A DNA stretch of 64,000 nt from Paenibacillus dendrobii. Lineage in GTDB: Bacteria; Bacillota; Bacilli; Paenibacillales; Paenibacillaceae. This document shows positions 51,380 through 59,783 of this stretch, in pieces. The stretch lies in NCBI RefSeq assembly GCF_009807035.1, contig NZ_WUBI01000001.1, positions 1,612,001 to 1,676,000 of the forward strand, given 5' to 3'. How positions within the stretch are numbered: the stretch's first letter is position 1; every line of letters starts with the position of its first letter. Both the position numbers and the translations under genes were made by a program. The notes under the pieces were generated by a model. The model saw only the letters and a list, made by a program, of their open reading frames with translations. It ran no database searches and was not told the DNA's origin.

Positions 51380-51464
51380 TACGAATGTCGCAAAATCTCC
51401 TTTTGTATCAACTTTTACGAATTTCGTATAATTTCCCAATCCATACCGTTTTACGAATATCGTA
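51380..51464. repeat. three dyad repeats with exact 36-bp period
   Basis: TACGAATGTCGCA (51380), TACGAATTTCGTA (51416) and TACGAATATCGTA (51452) are spaced 36 bp start to start. The second is a perfect 13-bp palindrome, the third nearly so. They adjoin the array's terminal half-site. Candidate recombinase or regulator binding sites. Confidence 0.75.
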
Positions 51465-51498
51465 TCACATGCTCCTACTTTTATGTATCAAGGCTGTG

Positions 51499-51642
51499 CT
51501 ATCGAAGCCTCAAAGCCCTCAAGAAGTGCAAGATGCTGCCTCTTTTCGAAAAACGCACAATCAAATCCGCATGTTTTTTTAATTCCTTGATGAACTCAGC
51601 CTTCAACCCTTTACTAAACCATACCTCATAGTAATCCTTATT
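51499..51642 (-). pseudogene. unidentified protein tail without start
   Basis: A frame bounded by stops reads NKDYYEVWFSKGLKAEFIKE then LKKHADLIVRFSKRGSILH, FLRALRLR, 46 codons with no ATG/GTG/TTG in a plausible position and no RBS. Coding-like composition. I cannot place it; it is not obviously an integrase fragment. The remaining 51643-51753 shows nothing. Confidence 0.4.
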
Positions 51643-51753
51643 TTACCATCCTTTTGTGCCATTCCCCCAGATATTTCTCTCCTTAACCCAAAACTCCCCT
51701 GGAAGCTTACGCTTTCCAAGGGAGTTTCTCACGATACATATGTAGGCTGCTGA

Positions 51754-52131
51754 TCAATCAACGAAAAAATCGGGTTCGGGCCGGATCTTGCTTTTCAGCT
51801 GTCTAAGATTGTATTCCATTTTGAGTACGATTTCTTCGACTTGCTTCGGATCGATCGCGAAACGCTCAGGTTCGGGCCGGGAGGTTGACTTCATGTCGCG
51901 CAGCGCGAGCTGCTGCTCCTGCCATTTATCCATTAAATCAGAGATGGTCGCGTAAAATCGTTCATAATCGCTAATAACTTCATCCAGGTAGGAATCCACC
52001 TCTTCCGGATCGTACCCCCTAAGCTTGGTGTTGAACACTTTTTCGTGTATCGAAAGAGCATCCAATTGTATACCCAGCTGCTTAAACAGCTTTTTCTGTT
52101 TATCCAGTCGGCGCTGCATATGTTCATCCAT
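51754..52131 (-). CDS. DivIVA domain-containing protein
   Basis: 125 residues from MDEHMQRRLDKQKKLFKQLG, with GGAGG upstream. The DivIVA/GpsB N-terminal membrane-binding pattern is SIHEKVFNTKLRGYDPEEVD then YLDEVISDYERFYA, followed by a short coiled coil and a second small region (DPKQVEEIVLKMEYNLRQL). Shorter than true DivIVA and without the GpsB C-terminal signature, so it is a DivIVA-family protein likely to localise at curved membrane or septum. Confidence 0.85.
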   Translation of the reverse strand: MDEHMQRRLDKQKKLFKQLGIQLDALSIHEKVFNTKLRGYDPEEVDSYLDEVISDYERFYATISDLMDKWQEQQLALRDMKSTSRPEPERFAIDPKQVEEIVLKMEYNLRQLKSKIRPEPDFFVD

Positions 52132-52292
52132 TGCCAATACCTCCAAATCGGTTGCTACTCAAACGGGTCATCATTTAAAATATACTTCCCCTTTATTTTT
52201 TATATCACAACCAGAGATAATATGAAAATGGTTCAGCGGTTTTTTGGAGGATGTTCCAAAGAAATTGCACTCCGTCGCTTGATTTGCATGCA

Positions 52293-52320
52293 TTGACTTA
52301 TAAATGCAATGTGTTATTAT
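52293..52320 (+). promoter_or_regulatory. promoter of the CDF transporter gene
   Basis: TTGACT (52293-52298), 16 bp, TATTAT (52315-52320), leaving an 80-nt leader to the ATG at 52400. TGCATT and AATGCA form an inverted pair over the -35 region. Confidence 0.6.
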
Positions 52321-52323
52321 CAA

Positions 52324-52343
52324 TATATGAGTACATATTCATA
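52324..52343. promoter_or_regulatory. candidate ArsR/SmtB (CzrA-type) operator
   Basis: ATATGAGTACATATTCATA just after the -10 has the TGAN-N6-TTCA dyad of metal-sensing ArsR-family operators. In B. subtilis czcD is repressed by CzrA, so the position and target fit; no regulator gene is adjacent. Confidence 0.45.
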
Positions 52344-52399
52344 CGTTATAAAGTTACACTATACTTTCAATTGATCACAGGAAACAGGAGGTCTATATC

Positions 52400-53329
52400 A
52401 TGTCAGCTTCACATTCCCATCACCATTCACACGAAGGTCATGGTCATCATCACGGTCCTGCCAACTATAACGGAGCATTTCTGATTGGCATCGTGCTGAA
52501 TACGGTTTTTGTCATTGTAGAGGCCGCATACGGTTATCTCAGCCATTCCTTGTCTCTGGTCGCGGATGCCGGTCATAATTTGAGTGATGTTCTTGCGCTT
52601 GTTCTGGCCTGGGCAGCCAGCATCCTTTCCAAAAAGGTTCCTACGGAGCGCAGAACTTATGGTTACCGTCGTTCGTCCATTTTAGCCGCATTATTTAATG
52701 CCATTTTCCTGCTGGCTGCCATATTCATCATTGCCTGGGAGGCGATCCGCCGATTCGCTGATCCCGAGCCTGTTACCGGTTCGACGGTCATATGGGTGGC
52801 TGCTATAGGCATCGCCATTAATGCCGCGACTGCGCTGCTCTTTGTTTCCGGCCGAAAAGGCGACCTCAACGTCCGCGGTGCTTTCCTTCATATGGCGGCA
52901 GACGCAGGCGTCTCGCTTGGGGTGGTCATTGCAGGCATCCTGATTATGTTTACCGGCTGGCAGTGGCTGGACCCCGTGGTCAGTCTCCTGATCGTTCTCG
53001 TCATCTTCATCAGTACGTGGAACCTGCTGAAGGACTCCCTGAACATGGCTCTTGATAGCGTGCCGCCTGAGATCGATGCAGCAGCCATACGGGCCTATCT
53101 GGCATCTATTCCATCCGTGACGGATGTGCATGATCTCCATATATGGGGAATGAGCACCACGGAAACCGCACTGACTGCGCATCTGGTCGTTTCGGAACCG
53201 GAAAGCAATGATCGGATCATACAGCAGGCGACGCACGAGCTGCACGAACGATTCGGGATCGAACACCCCACGCTGCAAATTGAATACGGATCTTTCCCTT
53301 GCCGTTTGGCAGGAGAATCCACCATCTAA
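52400..53329 (+). CDS. czcD: cation diffusion facilitator (CzcD-like Zn/Co/Cd exporter)
   Basis: 309 residues. A histidine-rich N-terminus (SHSHHHSHEGHGHHHGP) precedes six membrane helices. The metal site residues appear as LSLVADAGHNLSDVL (H-x3-D in helix 2) and FLHMAADAGVSLGVV (helix 5), and the cytoplasmic C-terminal domain has DVHDLHIWGMSTTETALTAH. RBS GGAGG. It exchanges divalent zinc-like ions for protons across the membrane. Confidence 0.93.
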   Translation: MSASHSHHHSHEGHGHHHGPANYNGAFLIGIVLNTVFVIVEAAYGYLSHSLSLVADAGHNLSDVLALVLAWAASILSKKVPTERRTYGYRRSSILAALFNAIFLLAAIFIIAWEAIRRFADPEPVTGSTVIWVAAIGIAINAATALLFVSGRKGDLNVRGAFLHMAADAGVSLGVVIAGILIMFTGWQWLDPVVSLLIVLVIFISTWNLLKDSLNMALDSVPPEIDAAAIRAYLASIPSVTDVHDLHIWGMSTTETALTAHLVVSEPESNDRIIQQATHELHERFGIEHPTLQIEYGSFPCRLAGESTI

Positions 53330-53409
53330 GCCTGATTGCCCCATACCGCTTTAGGGTAAGAAAACAGTACAGACACTTATCCTAAACAATGCTGAAGGGA
53401 GTTTTATCC

Positions 53410-53979
53410 ATGAGTCATTTAAGCAGCGCTCAGCTTCAGGAGCTCAAACATACACTTCTTGAGGAAAAAAAAGAACTGGAACATCATTTTATAACGAACG
53501 GCGAAGAGGATGCCAGCCATGGCGAATCCTTGACCGATTCTACGGGCGACCTTTCCACGGTAGATAACCACCCGGCGGATCAAGGAACGGACGTATTCGA
53601 ACGCGAGCGCGATCTTGCGGTGAATAACACGCTGAACGATGAACTGGATCAGATCAACGCAGCTTTGAAGCGGATGGAAAAAGGTAATTATGGTATCTGC
53701 GAAGTATGCGGACAGGACATTCCTTTCGAACGTCTCCAGGCCATCCCGTTTACGGCCTTCTGCGTTGATGATTCTCCGGAGCAATCTTTGCGAGATGACC
53801 GTCCCGTCGAGGAACAGGTAATGACTCCCCCGCCGTCCGGAGCTGGTGAAGGCAGGCAGGAGCATGATCGGCGTTTTGACGACGCGGATGCCTGGGAAGC
53901 CGTTGAAGATTATGGCACCTCCAATTCGCCGGCCATGGCAGCCAAACGTGATGTCGAAGATTACGATGATGGCATGTGA
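53410..53979 (+). CDS. TraR/DksA-type zinc-finger protein (YteA-like)
   Basis: 189 residues from MSHLSSAQLQELKHTLLEEK, RBS GAAGGGAG. The helical hairpin is followed by NHPADQGTDVFERERDL and the finger NYGICEVCGQDIPFERLQAI. The last zinc-ligand pair is FCVDD, so only three of four cysteines are present, as in several YteA relatives. The acidic C-terminal third (REDDADAWEAVEDYGTSN-like) matches the YteA sporulation-associated family. Ends at a strong terminator. Confidence 0.85.
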   Translation: MSHLSSAQLQELKHTLLEEKKELEHHFITNGEEDASHGESLTDSTGDLSTVDNHPADQGTDVFERERDLAVNNTLNDELDQINAALKRMEKGNYGICEVCGQDIPFERLQAIPFTAFCVDDSPEQSLRDDRPVEEQVMTPPPSGAGEGRQEHDRRFDDADAWEAVEDYGTSNSPAMAAKRDVEDYDDGM

Positions 53980-53985
53980 ATCAAT

Positions 53986-54020
53986 AAATCCCCGTTTCTC
54001 TTCGTGAGAGACGGGGATTT
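53986..54020. terminator. bidirectional rho-independent terminator
   Basis: AAATCCCCGTTTCTC and GAGAGACGGGGATTT with a TTCG-containing loop, between the converging yteA-like and Gfo/Idh/MocA genes. Confidence 0.9.
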
Positions 54021-54030
54021 TACACATCGT

Positions 54031-55044
54031 TCAAGATTGCGCCGATCCGATAACAATTCGCATCTTTTCCCTGGCAGCCTGCATGCAGGCTTCTATGGCT
54101 TTCATGTTGCTAACCGCATCTTCGGGACCAAAAGGCATCATTTCGTCTCTTAGCACAGCATCCGCAAAAGCATCCGCCTCAAGCGCGAAAGAATTGAAGA
54201 CGCCCAGGCGCTCTTCCCTCCGCGTGTCCCCTGCATACACGATCAGCTGGGGAGGCTCTTCGTCGTGCTCCCAGCCGAATGCGAGCGGCAATTCGATCCG
54301 TCCTTCGCTTCCCTGCACTTCGAGCATGCAGTGAGGAGAAGCGGACATTCCGCATTGGAACGTAAGTGCAACGTCAGCGGGAAATTCGAGCAACCCCGAG
54401 GCCATCAGATCAATCTCATGCTCGGGCGAAAAAAAGGCATGTACCGATGCCGCAACCGGTTCTTCGCCAAGAATCATCCGTGCCGCTGAAATGGGATAGC
54501 AACCCACATCATAAATCGAACCGCCGCCCATATGCTTTTGGTACCTGACATTCGTCGTATCCTTGATATCGTTATACGTAAAACATCCATGTATTCCCCG
54601 AATAAGGCCAATCTCTCCGCTCTCCACGATCTCACGGATCCGGCGGTGTTTAGGATGGTGACGGTACATGAAGGCTTCTGCGAAAATGATGCCTGCCTCG
54701 CGGCATGCCTTCACCATTTCCTCAGCCTCCGCCGCATTTAATGCCGCAGGTTTCTCGCATAACACATGCTTGCCCGCCTGAGCGGCTTTAAGGGTCCATT
54801 CCCTGTGGAGATGGTTCGGCAGCGGAATATACACCGCATCGACTTCAGGATCCCGCAGCAACTCCTCATAGCTGCCGTAGGAGGCCGGAATATCGAACTT
54901 CTCTGCTGTTTCTGCTGCTTTATGCGGCTGACGGCTTGCAATGGCTTGTACAATACAATGGCGCGAGCTCTGAACTCCGGGTATAAACGCGGTTTGCGCG
55001 ATGCTGGCTGTACCCAATATTCCCCAGCGAAGCTTCTTTTCCAT
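54031..55044 (-). CDS. Gfo/Idh/MocA family oxidoreductase
   Basis: 337 residues. The Rossmann start LRWGILGTASIAQTAFIPGV binds NAD(P); VDAVYIPLPNHLHREWTLKA and KHVLCEKPAALNAAEAEEMV contain the conserved EKP lysine. The C-terminal domain (GGGSIYDVGCYPISAARMIL) carries the catalytic region. It oxidises a sugar or cyclitol hydroxyl; substrate not predictable. Monocistronic. Confidence 0.92.
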   Translation of the reverse strand: MEKKLRWGILGTASIAQTAFIPGVQSSRHCIVQAIASRQPHKAAETAEKFDIPASYGSYEELLRDPEVDAVYIPLPNHLHREWTLKAAQAGKHVLCEKPAALNAAEAEEMVKACREAGIIFAEAFMYRHHPKHRRIREIVESGEIGLIRGIHGCFTYNDIKDTTNVRYQKHMGGGSIYDVGCYPISAARMILGEEPVAASVHAFFSPEHEIDLMASGLLEFPADVALTFQCGMSASPHCMLEVQGSEGRIELPLAFGWEHDEEPPQLIVYAGDTRREERLGVFNSFALEADAFADAVLRDEMMPFGPEDAVSNMKAIEACMQAAREKMRIVIGSAQS

Positions 55045-55090
55045 AACTCCTTCTCCTCCTTCGGTCTTATGAGATGCCTGCTCTATATTG

Positions 55091-55450
55091 CTAGTAGTTA
55101 TCCGTGACCGCCTTATTTAACATTCCCAGACACCGGTCTAAATCAGTTTTGACCTGCTTCTTGTACAGTTTGGCCTTTTCCGGGCCATCGGCTGTAAAGT
55201 GATACAGCACGATCTCCTGGAAATCCACGCGCGGATCATTCCCTTTGAGCTGCTTGGTACGGTAGAATACGCCCTCCTGAACAAGCTCATGCAGTGCCCG
55301 GTAAATTTCGCTTTGCGGAGGAGCGTAGCCATAGCTTTTGAATTCCTGCCTCATCTCCTCCAGCATTTGATACCCGTAACCCCGGTGCTGTTCCACCATT
55401 GTAATGAGATACGTTTTAATAAAAGCACGCTGGGCAATCATAAAAGCCAC
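55091..55450 (-). CDS. replication termination protein (Rtp) homologue
   Basis: 119 residues aligning along the length with my memory of B. subtilis RTP: QRAFIKTYLITMVEQHRGYG, FKSYGYAPPQSEIYRALHEL, VDFQEIVLYHFTADG and KLYKKQVKTDLDRC near the end. RTP is a winged-helix dimer that binds Ter sites and stops forks from one side. Paenibacillus relatives may instead be PadR-like regulators, so a terminator role is inferred. It is 40 bp from the oxidoreductase gene downstream. Confidence 0.8.
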   Translation of the reverse strand: MAFMIAQRAFIKTYLITMVEQHRGYGYQMLEEMRQEFKSYGYAPPQSEIYRALHELVQEGVFYRTKQLKGNDPRVDFQEIVLYHFTADGPEKAKLYKKQVKTDLDRCLGMLNKAVTDNY

Positions 55451-55802
55451 ACCGTCTCCCCCTTTGCCTCTTTTCCTTCATTAACCAATTCAAATCCATT
55501 ATAAACGACTATTTTCCAAATTGCATAACATGAAATCTTCATCGAAAAAGCTTGATATAGGCCTTTGGGCACTTTTTCAACTTTACCGATGTAAAATGCA
55601 AGTACTACGCATGAAATCCTTGCATGCAGTAGAATAAAAGCGCTTGTTTTCTATTATGAATTTTTCATATGATGAAATAATAATATTACAACCAAAAAAG
55701 AACCTGCCGCTGCATTGCTGCCATCTTTCTTGTAGCTTCGGATGGCTTTATGCAGGACAGGTTCCTTCGTTTGTTTTCATCAAGATCAACGATCATCAGA
55801 CT
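55451..55802. other. intergenic region upstream of rtp-like gene
   Basis: Contains an inverted repeat ATGCAAG (55596-55602) / CTTGCAT (55619-55625), 16 bp apart, which might be an operator or a Ter-like binding site for the Rtp homologue. It also holds an AACCTGCC...GGACAGGTTCC pair (about 55703-55766) that could terminate the acyltransferase gene transcript. Nothing else is evident. Confidence 0.4.
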
Positions 55803-56984
55803 TCAGTCAACGGAATGTACGGTGGTCTTCCCCTGTACAGCTACAGGGCGACGACGCTTAACGCGCGAGGAAACGCCAACCGTCCATTTGCCAAAAGGCA
55901 AATAAGATAGCGCAATCGTCACGGCGTAAGATAAAACGATGCAGATCAGAAAGGACATCAGCATTCGCAGCGTGATATTCCAGCCAACGAATAGCCTGGC
56001 GTCCACCTTGTAGCTCATCTTCAGCATGAAGGCATGAGCAAGATAAGCCCCGTACGAATAACGTCCAAGCAGGTTCATCAGTTTCAGTCCGGCAGGGCCG
56101 GAAGCCTCTGTTCGTTTCTTCGACCACGCATAGAATACGAAAACGGAGCTGACAAGAAACAGTGTAATCAGCGGCCGCAAAAGATTAAGCTGGTTGAACG
56201 TGATATGAAATTCGGGCGGAACCCCGAAGCTTCGTACCGTCGAATACGTATAGTAACCGAACAGCAGGATGAAAACCGTCCAATAAACCTTTCTTCCTTT
56301 TTGCAGCCAGACATACCAGCGTTCCCGGTACATGCCGGCCGCTGCGCCGAGCAGGAAATAAACAAGAAAGTACAGAAAATTGCGATCAGCATACTTCGTG
56401 AAGAACGGCGTGAGAAAAGGAATATCGGCGGTCGTCATCCCATCTCCTATCCGGAACAATTCGTAGAGCAGCAGCAAACATACCGCACCCGCTCCGGATA
56501 ATGCCCAGGCCCGCCAGCGAAATGGAATCTTCGCGGCACCTATGCGCATGACATATCTGAATAACGGAAACAACAGGTAAAACTGAAAAATCATGACGAT
56601 GTACCACAAATGATAGCTGTTCTTACCCGTCACTAGCATGATGGCCCATTGCCCAAGATCCGAAAGACTCCAGGCGGGATTCATGTAGAAATAAAAGGCC
56701 GACCACAATATATAAGGAAGCAGTACATCCACAAACCTTTTCCGCATAAAAGTGCCGTATCGAATCGGACCGTCGTAGTTGTAGAAAAGAACCAGACCCG
56801 TAATAAATATAAACATCGGAACGGCAAACTTGGATGCCGTCAACAGCAGCGTCATCATGACGCTGTCTTCCATTTTGACTCCGTCCACAATGGAATAGTG
56901 CGCGATGGCATGTTGAAGGGCTACCGCCAGAAAGGCCAGCCCGCGAAGCAGTTCGATTTCGTGTATTCTGGCTTTTTTCGGCAT
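55803..56984 (-). CDS. acyltransferase family 3 membrane protein
   Basis: 393 residues, about ten membrane helices. It starts IHEIELLRGLAFLAVALQHA, carrying the conserved R-x10-H motif of the Acyl_transf_3 family, and includes YGAYLAHAFMLKM near the C-terminus. Members O-acetylate exported polysaccharides or peptidoglycan at the membrane. Flanked by hairpins on both sides, so transcribed alone. Confidence 0.9.
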   Translation of the reverse strand: MPKKARIHEIELLRGLAFLAVALQHAIAHYSIVDGVKMEDSVMMTLLLTASKFAVPMFIFITGLVLFYNYDGPIRYGTFMRKRFVDVLLPYILWSAFYFYMNPAWSLSDLGQWAIMLVTGKNSYHLWYIVMIFQFYLLFPLFRYVMRIGAAKIPFRWRAWALSGAGAVCLLLLYELFRIGDGMTTADIPFLTPFFTKYADRNFLYFLVYFLLGAAAGMYRERWYVWLQKGRKVYWTVFILLFGYYTYSTVRSFGVPPEFHITFNQLNLLRPLITLFLVSSVFVFYAWSKKRTEASGPAGLKLMNLLGRYSYGAYLAHAFMLKMSYKVDARLFVGWNITLRMLMSFLICIVLSYAVTIALSYLPFGKWTVGVSSRVKRRRPVAVQGKTTVHSVD

Positions 56985-57047
56985 AACTCGCCTCCGTTCT
57001 GAAGAGTCGCATCATAAAGTATAAACCGTCTGAGGTTCAAGCTAAAC

Positions 57048-57095
57048 GAAAAAAGAGCGTCAGCCAGAATATATCATCCGGCGCGCTCTTTTGAC
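57048..57095. terminator. rho-independent terminator
   Basis: AAAAAAGAGCG and CGCTCTTTT form the stem around an AT-rich 27-nt loop, after the pirin gene (leftward) and upstream of the acyltransferase. Confidence 0.65.
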
Positions 57096-57103
57096 AAATC
57101 ATT

Positions 57104-57874
57104 TTAATATTTTTTGGGGATTAGTCCATAGTTTACACGTTCAGGCACTTCAATAAGAAATAACCGTAAGGCTTTGTCTCCCGCATGCAGCGTGAGGGTC
57201 TCATCCTGATCCGAATTCAGTAGCATAAAATCCCGCTCATGGAATCCTTCCTTGTGCTCTGCATGATCCTCCCAGCTTCCTTCACCACTTACTGCAAGGA
57301 CAGCCAAGGTTTTCCCTTTAATCAACGGATGATGGAATTGGTGTTGAGGCTGAAGTTCGACGTCCCACATCTGCGCTTCGGCGGTCAATTGAATCGGCGA
57401 GCCTTCGCCAAGTAACTGCTTCACGCGGCTCCCTTCCTGAATCTTAACGGGAAACTCCGCATGATCATGTTGCTCGTAGGCTGGGTTCTTCTTGGCCTCC
57501 TGCTGCAGGTCAGGCTCAAACCAGATTTGGAAAGCCTCCATATCCGGCCCTAGAAACCGCTCCTCGTGGCTTACACCGCTGCCTGCTTTGATCAATTGAA
57601 CACCGCCCTCCCCAACGATGCTGCGTGTTCCCAGGGAGTCCCCATGCTCTGCCGAACCCTTCAAAACATATGTCATGATCTCAAAACCGTAATGGGGGTG
57701 AAGCGGAATATAACCTTCCTGCGGCGTATGGGCCCATGCCCAATAGAACAAGGGTCCGACGCGGTTGATCACTGCTCCCTCTCCAGGGAAACCGATTGGT
57801 TTCTGTTCGGTAATTTTACCGCCGTCGAAAGCGCCCTTACCCTGCATCGACGGAGTATACAATCGCATTCTCAT
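57104..57874 (-). CDS. pirin family protein
   Basis: 256 residues from MRMRLYTPSMQGKGAFDGGK, RBS AAGGGGAG. The cupin metal site is HPHYGFEIMTYVLKGSAEHG with the second histidines in SGVSHEERF; the C-terminal cupin half has HHPLIKGKTLAVLAVSGEG. Pirins bind iron; some have quercetin 2,3-dioxygenase activity. It lies 23 bp upstream of nothing but follows the DoxX gene in the same direction, possibly one operon. Confidence 0.88.
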   Translation of the reverse strand: MRMRLYTPSMQGKGAFDGGKITEQKPIGFPGEGAVINRVGPLFYWAWAHTPQEGYIPLHPHYGFEIMTYVLKGSAEHGDSLGTRSIVGEGGVQLIKAGSGVSHEERFLGPDMEAFQIWFEPDLQQEAKKNPAYEQHDHAEFPVKIQEGSRVKQLLGEGSPIQLTAEAQMWDVELQPQHQFHHPLIKGKTLAVLAVSGEGSWEDHAEHKEGFHERDFMLLNSDQDETLTLHAGDKALRLFLIEVPERVNYGLIPKKY

Positions 57875-57910
57875 CGTAAACACTCCCCTTATTAGTCACT
57901 TTAAATTTCA

Positions 57911-58297
57911 TTAAAACAAATGATACGCTCCAGGTCCTGTGAATGCGACGCCGACAACCACTGCGATCAGAATCAGGTTGTATTCAAAGCCGTTTGCTGT
58001 AGCCCAGAAGCCATTTTTGCCATGGACCGTTACAATCGCCCCAATCATCGTCAATGCGATCATTAAGGCAGCCACGGGAGTCCATACGCCTGCTGCGAAG
58101 AGCAGACCGCCCAGCAGTTCGAACAAGCCGGTTACGATGGCCGCCGGAAGCGCAGGCTTCACATTCATGGAACCTAACCAGCCAGCCGTTCCCTTGATAC
58201 CGGGACCTCCAAACCAGCCAAACAATTTTTGAGCCCCATGTCCCGCAAATGTCAATCCAACAATCAATCGAATAATAAGCAAACCGAATCCTACCAT
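57911..58297 (-). CDS. DoxX family membrane protein
   Basis: 128 residues from MVGFGLLIIRLIVGLTFAGH, with GGAGG upstream. Four membrane helices; HGAQKLFGWFGGPGIKGTAG is the DoxX signature and ALPAAIVTGLFELLGGLLFA the second conserved helix. Role in redox or thiol stress is known for some relatives. The 36-bp gap to the pirin gene suggests co-transcription. Confidence 0.88.
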   Translation of the reverse strand: MVGFGLLIIRLIVGLTFAGHGAQKLFGWFGGPGIKGTAGWLGSMNVKPALPAAIVTGLFELLGGLLFAAGVWTPVAALMIALTMIGAIVTVHGKNGFWATANGFEYNLILIAVVVGVAFTGPGAYHLF

Positions 58298-58544
58298 TTT
58301 ATATTCCTCCATTTATTATATTCTTAATTTATTTTAGCTTTAACTTAAGATTTATATTCAAAAAAAATGAGCTAATCCTTTGACAATCTGATCATCATTA
58401 TTCCTCTCCTGTGCTTCGTTTTTATCTTGATTTAAAGATATATTATATTTAGAATTTAGTCAACCTTTTTTATCAATTTCTTTGAATAACGGATACTCAG
58501 CTTTGCTTTCGTATATACTATGCCGAAAAGAATGGAGTCCATTT

Positions 58545-58751
58545 ATGAATACAATGCCTCCGAAAACCGCCCATACCCCTGAAGGCGCTGATCTTTTGGC
58601 ATGGCAGGCACTTCTAAGGCATGAAACGCTGCAGCTGGTAAAGTCCGGGACGCTTCTGCAGCTGGTCTCCAGCCCCGAACTTACGGATCTGATCGCGCGC
58701 AGCATTGCCATGAATAAAGAAGTGTCAGAACTGATGCATCGGCAGTTTTAA
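58545..58751 (+). CDS. small hypothetical protein
   Basis: 68 residues from MNTMPPKTAHTPEGADLLAW, RBS GGAG seven bases upstream. Two helices, rich in Leu and charged residues (QALLRHETLQLVKSGTLLQL). Twenty-seven bases before the next gene, so a two-gene unit of small cytoplasmic proteins, perhaps spore-related. Not recognised. Confidence 0.6.
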   Translation: MNTMPPKTAHTPEGADLLAWQALLRHETLQLVKSGTLLQLVSSPELTDLIARSIAMNKEVSELMHRQF

Positions 58752-58778
58752 ACCGTTCTGCTAGTAAGAGGTGAAGAC

Positions 58779-59078
58779 ATGAATCCCGTCTTGGAGAGTT
58801 TGCTTGGCTTGAAAGCCCTGAATGATCAATGGATAACGGAAGATCTAAGGGACAACAACCTGCTTCGCATGAAGCTGCTGCTGGACTGTTTTCAGGCTTC
58901 TTCCGAGGAACAGGTCATGGTTGATCTCATGCTTCAGATCCGTTCAACGATTGAGCTGGAACAGCGTCTGCTGGAACTCAGCCTGGCCAAAGAATGGATT
59001 ACTGGAGATCCCTCGGCACAATTCGACAGGGATATGAAACAAGCGTACAAAGCTGCGCACATGTTCAACAAACCATAA
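58779..59078 (+). CDS. small hypothetical helical protein
   Basis: 99 residues, all alpha: MNPVLESLLGLKALNDQWIT then LLRMKLLLDCFQASSEEQVM and EQRLLELSLAKEW. RBS AGAGGTGAAG. It is followed by a terminator and so ends the two-gene unit. No motif recognised. Confidence 0.6.
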   Translation: MNPVLESLLGLKALNDQWITEDLRDNNLLRMKLLLDCFQASSEEQVMVDLMLQIRSTIELEQRLLELSLAKEWITGDPSAQFDRDMKQAYKAAHMFNKP

Positions 59079-59113
59079 AAACCGGCCTCTGCACATGGCA
59101 GCTGCCGGTTTTT
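59077..59113 (+). terminator. rho-independent terminator
   Basis: AAAACCGGC and GCCGGTTTTT flank an 18-nt spacer that itself contains GCACATGGCAGC; overlaps the stop of the preceding gene. Confidence 0.75.
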
Positions 59114-59143
59114 CAGATTGTATATCCATGAGTAGGATCAGGT

Positions 59144-59695
59144 TTATTCATCCTTCAGAATTTTCGTTGTATCATCGGTAATCAAACCAAGATCGTTATT
59201 ATACCGCTCAGCGTTCAGAGAACGGTTATCCCTGAAAATATCAATGATTTCTTGTTCTCGTTCCCTGGCTTCCACGATAACCAGTATTTTACCCTTATCC
59301 ACGTAGCTTTCGTAATCCTTGGCTTCATCCTCCGGGATACCGAGGCCGATCAAACCTCCCACCATACCGCCCGCTCCGGCGCCCACCGCCATGCCGGCCA
59401 GCGTCGCCGCGATTGGGCCAGCCGCAAGAATGGGTCCGATTCCCGGAATGGCAAGAGCACCGATGCCTGCCAAGAGGCCTGTAACGCCTCCAAGCATCCC
59501 GCCCGTGGCGACGCCTGCCGCGACGCCTTCTGGCGCTTTGGTACCCGTATCTGCCGTAATGGACTCCAGATCCTCGCGATCCTTCGTAATCACTGAAATA
59601 TCTTTGGTAGGAAAGCCATAGCGTTGCAAGTCTTCAATGGCCCGGGAAGCCTCCTGCTCTGATTCGAACACGCCTACAATCTTCTTCTCATCCAT
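59144..59695 (-). CDS. general stress protein (YflT/17M-like domain)
   Basis: 183 residues from MDEKKIVGVFESEQEASRAI, RBS GGAGG. The YflT-type ferredoxin-like start is followed by a long glycine/alanine-rich hydrophobic stretch (LAGIGALAIPGIGPILAAGP then AGMAVGAGAGGMVGGLIGLG), which may insert in a membrane, and a second alpha/beta part (KGKILVIVEAREREQEIIDI). Such proteins are typical SigB- or stress-induced genes in Bacillales. Length matches. Confidence 0.85.
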   Translation of the reverse strand: MDEKKIVGVFESEQEASRAIEDLQRYGFPTKDISVITKDREDLESITADTGTKAPEGVAAGVATGGMLGGVTGLLAGIGALAIPGIGPILAAGPIAATLAGMAVGAGAGGMVGGLIGLGIPEDEAKDYESYVDKGKILVIVEAREREQEIIDIFRDNRSLNAERYNNDLGLITDDTTKILKDE

Positions 59696-59783
59696 GACCT
59701 TTTCCTCCATTTCATTGTTTGTTCTCATATTACCCGCTTCATTCAGAAAACAAACAATACGTAAAAAGGAGTCGGTGTGCACC

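Noticed and set aside
51380-51464. 36-bp periodic repeats as a CRISPR array
   Set aside because: Only about 13-15 bp of each 36-bp unit is conserved, there are three units, and no cas gene is nearby. Spacer-repeat proportions are wrong for CRISPR.
51499-51642. The protein tail beside the array head as an integrase fragment
   Set aside because: It lacks any recognisable tyrosine recombinase box (no R-H-x-x-R or Y motif) in 46 codons, so I list it only as unidentified.
55451-55802. A definite Ter site upstream of the rtp-like gene
   Set aside because: The inverted repeat does not match my recollection of the B. subtilis Ter consensus well enough to annotate as such.
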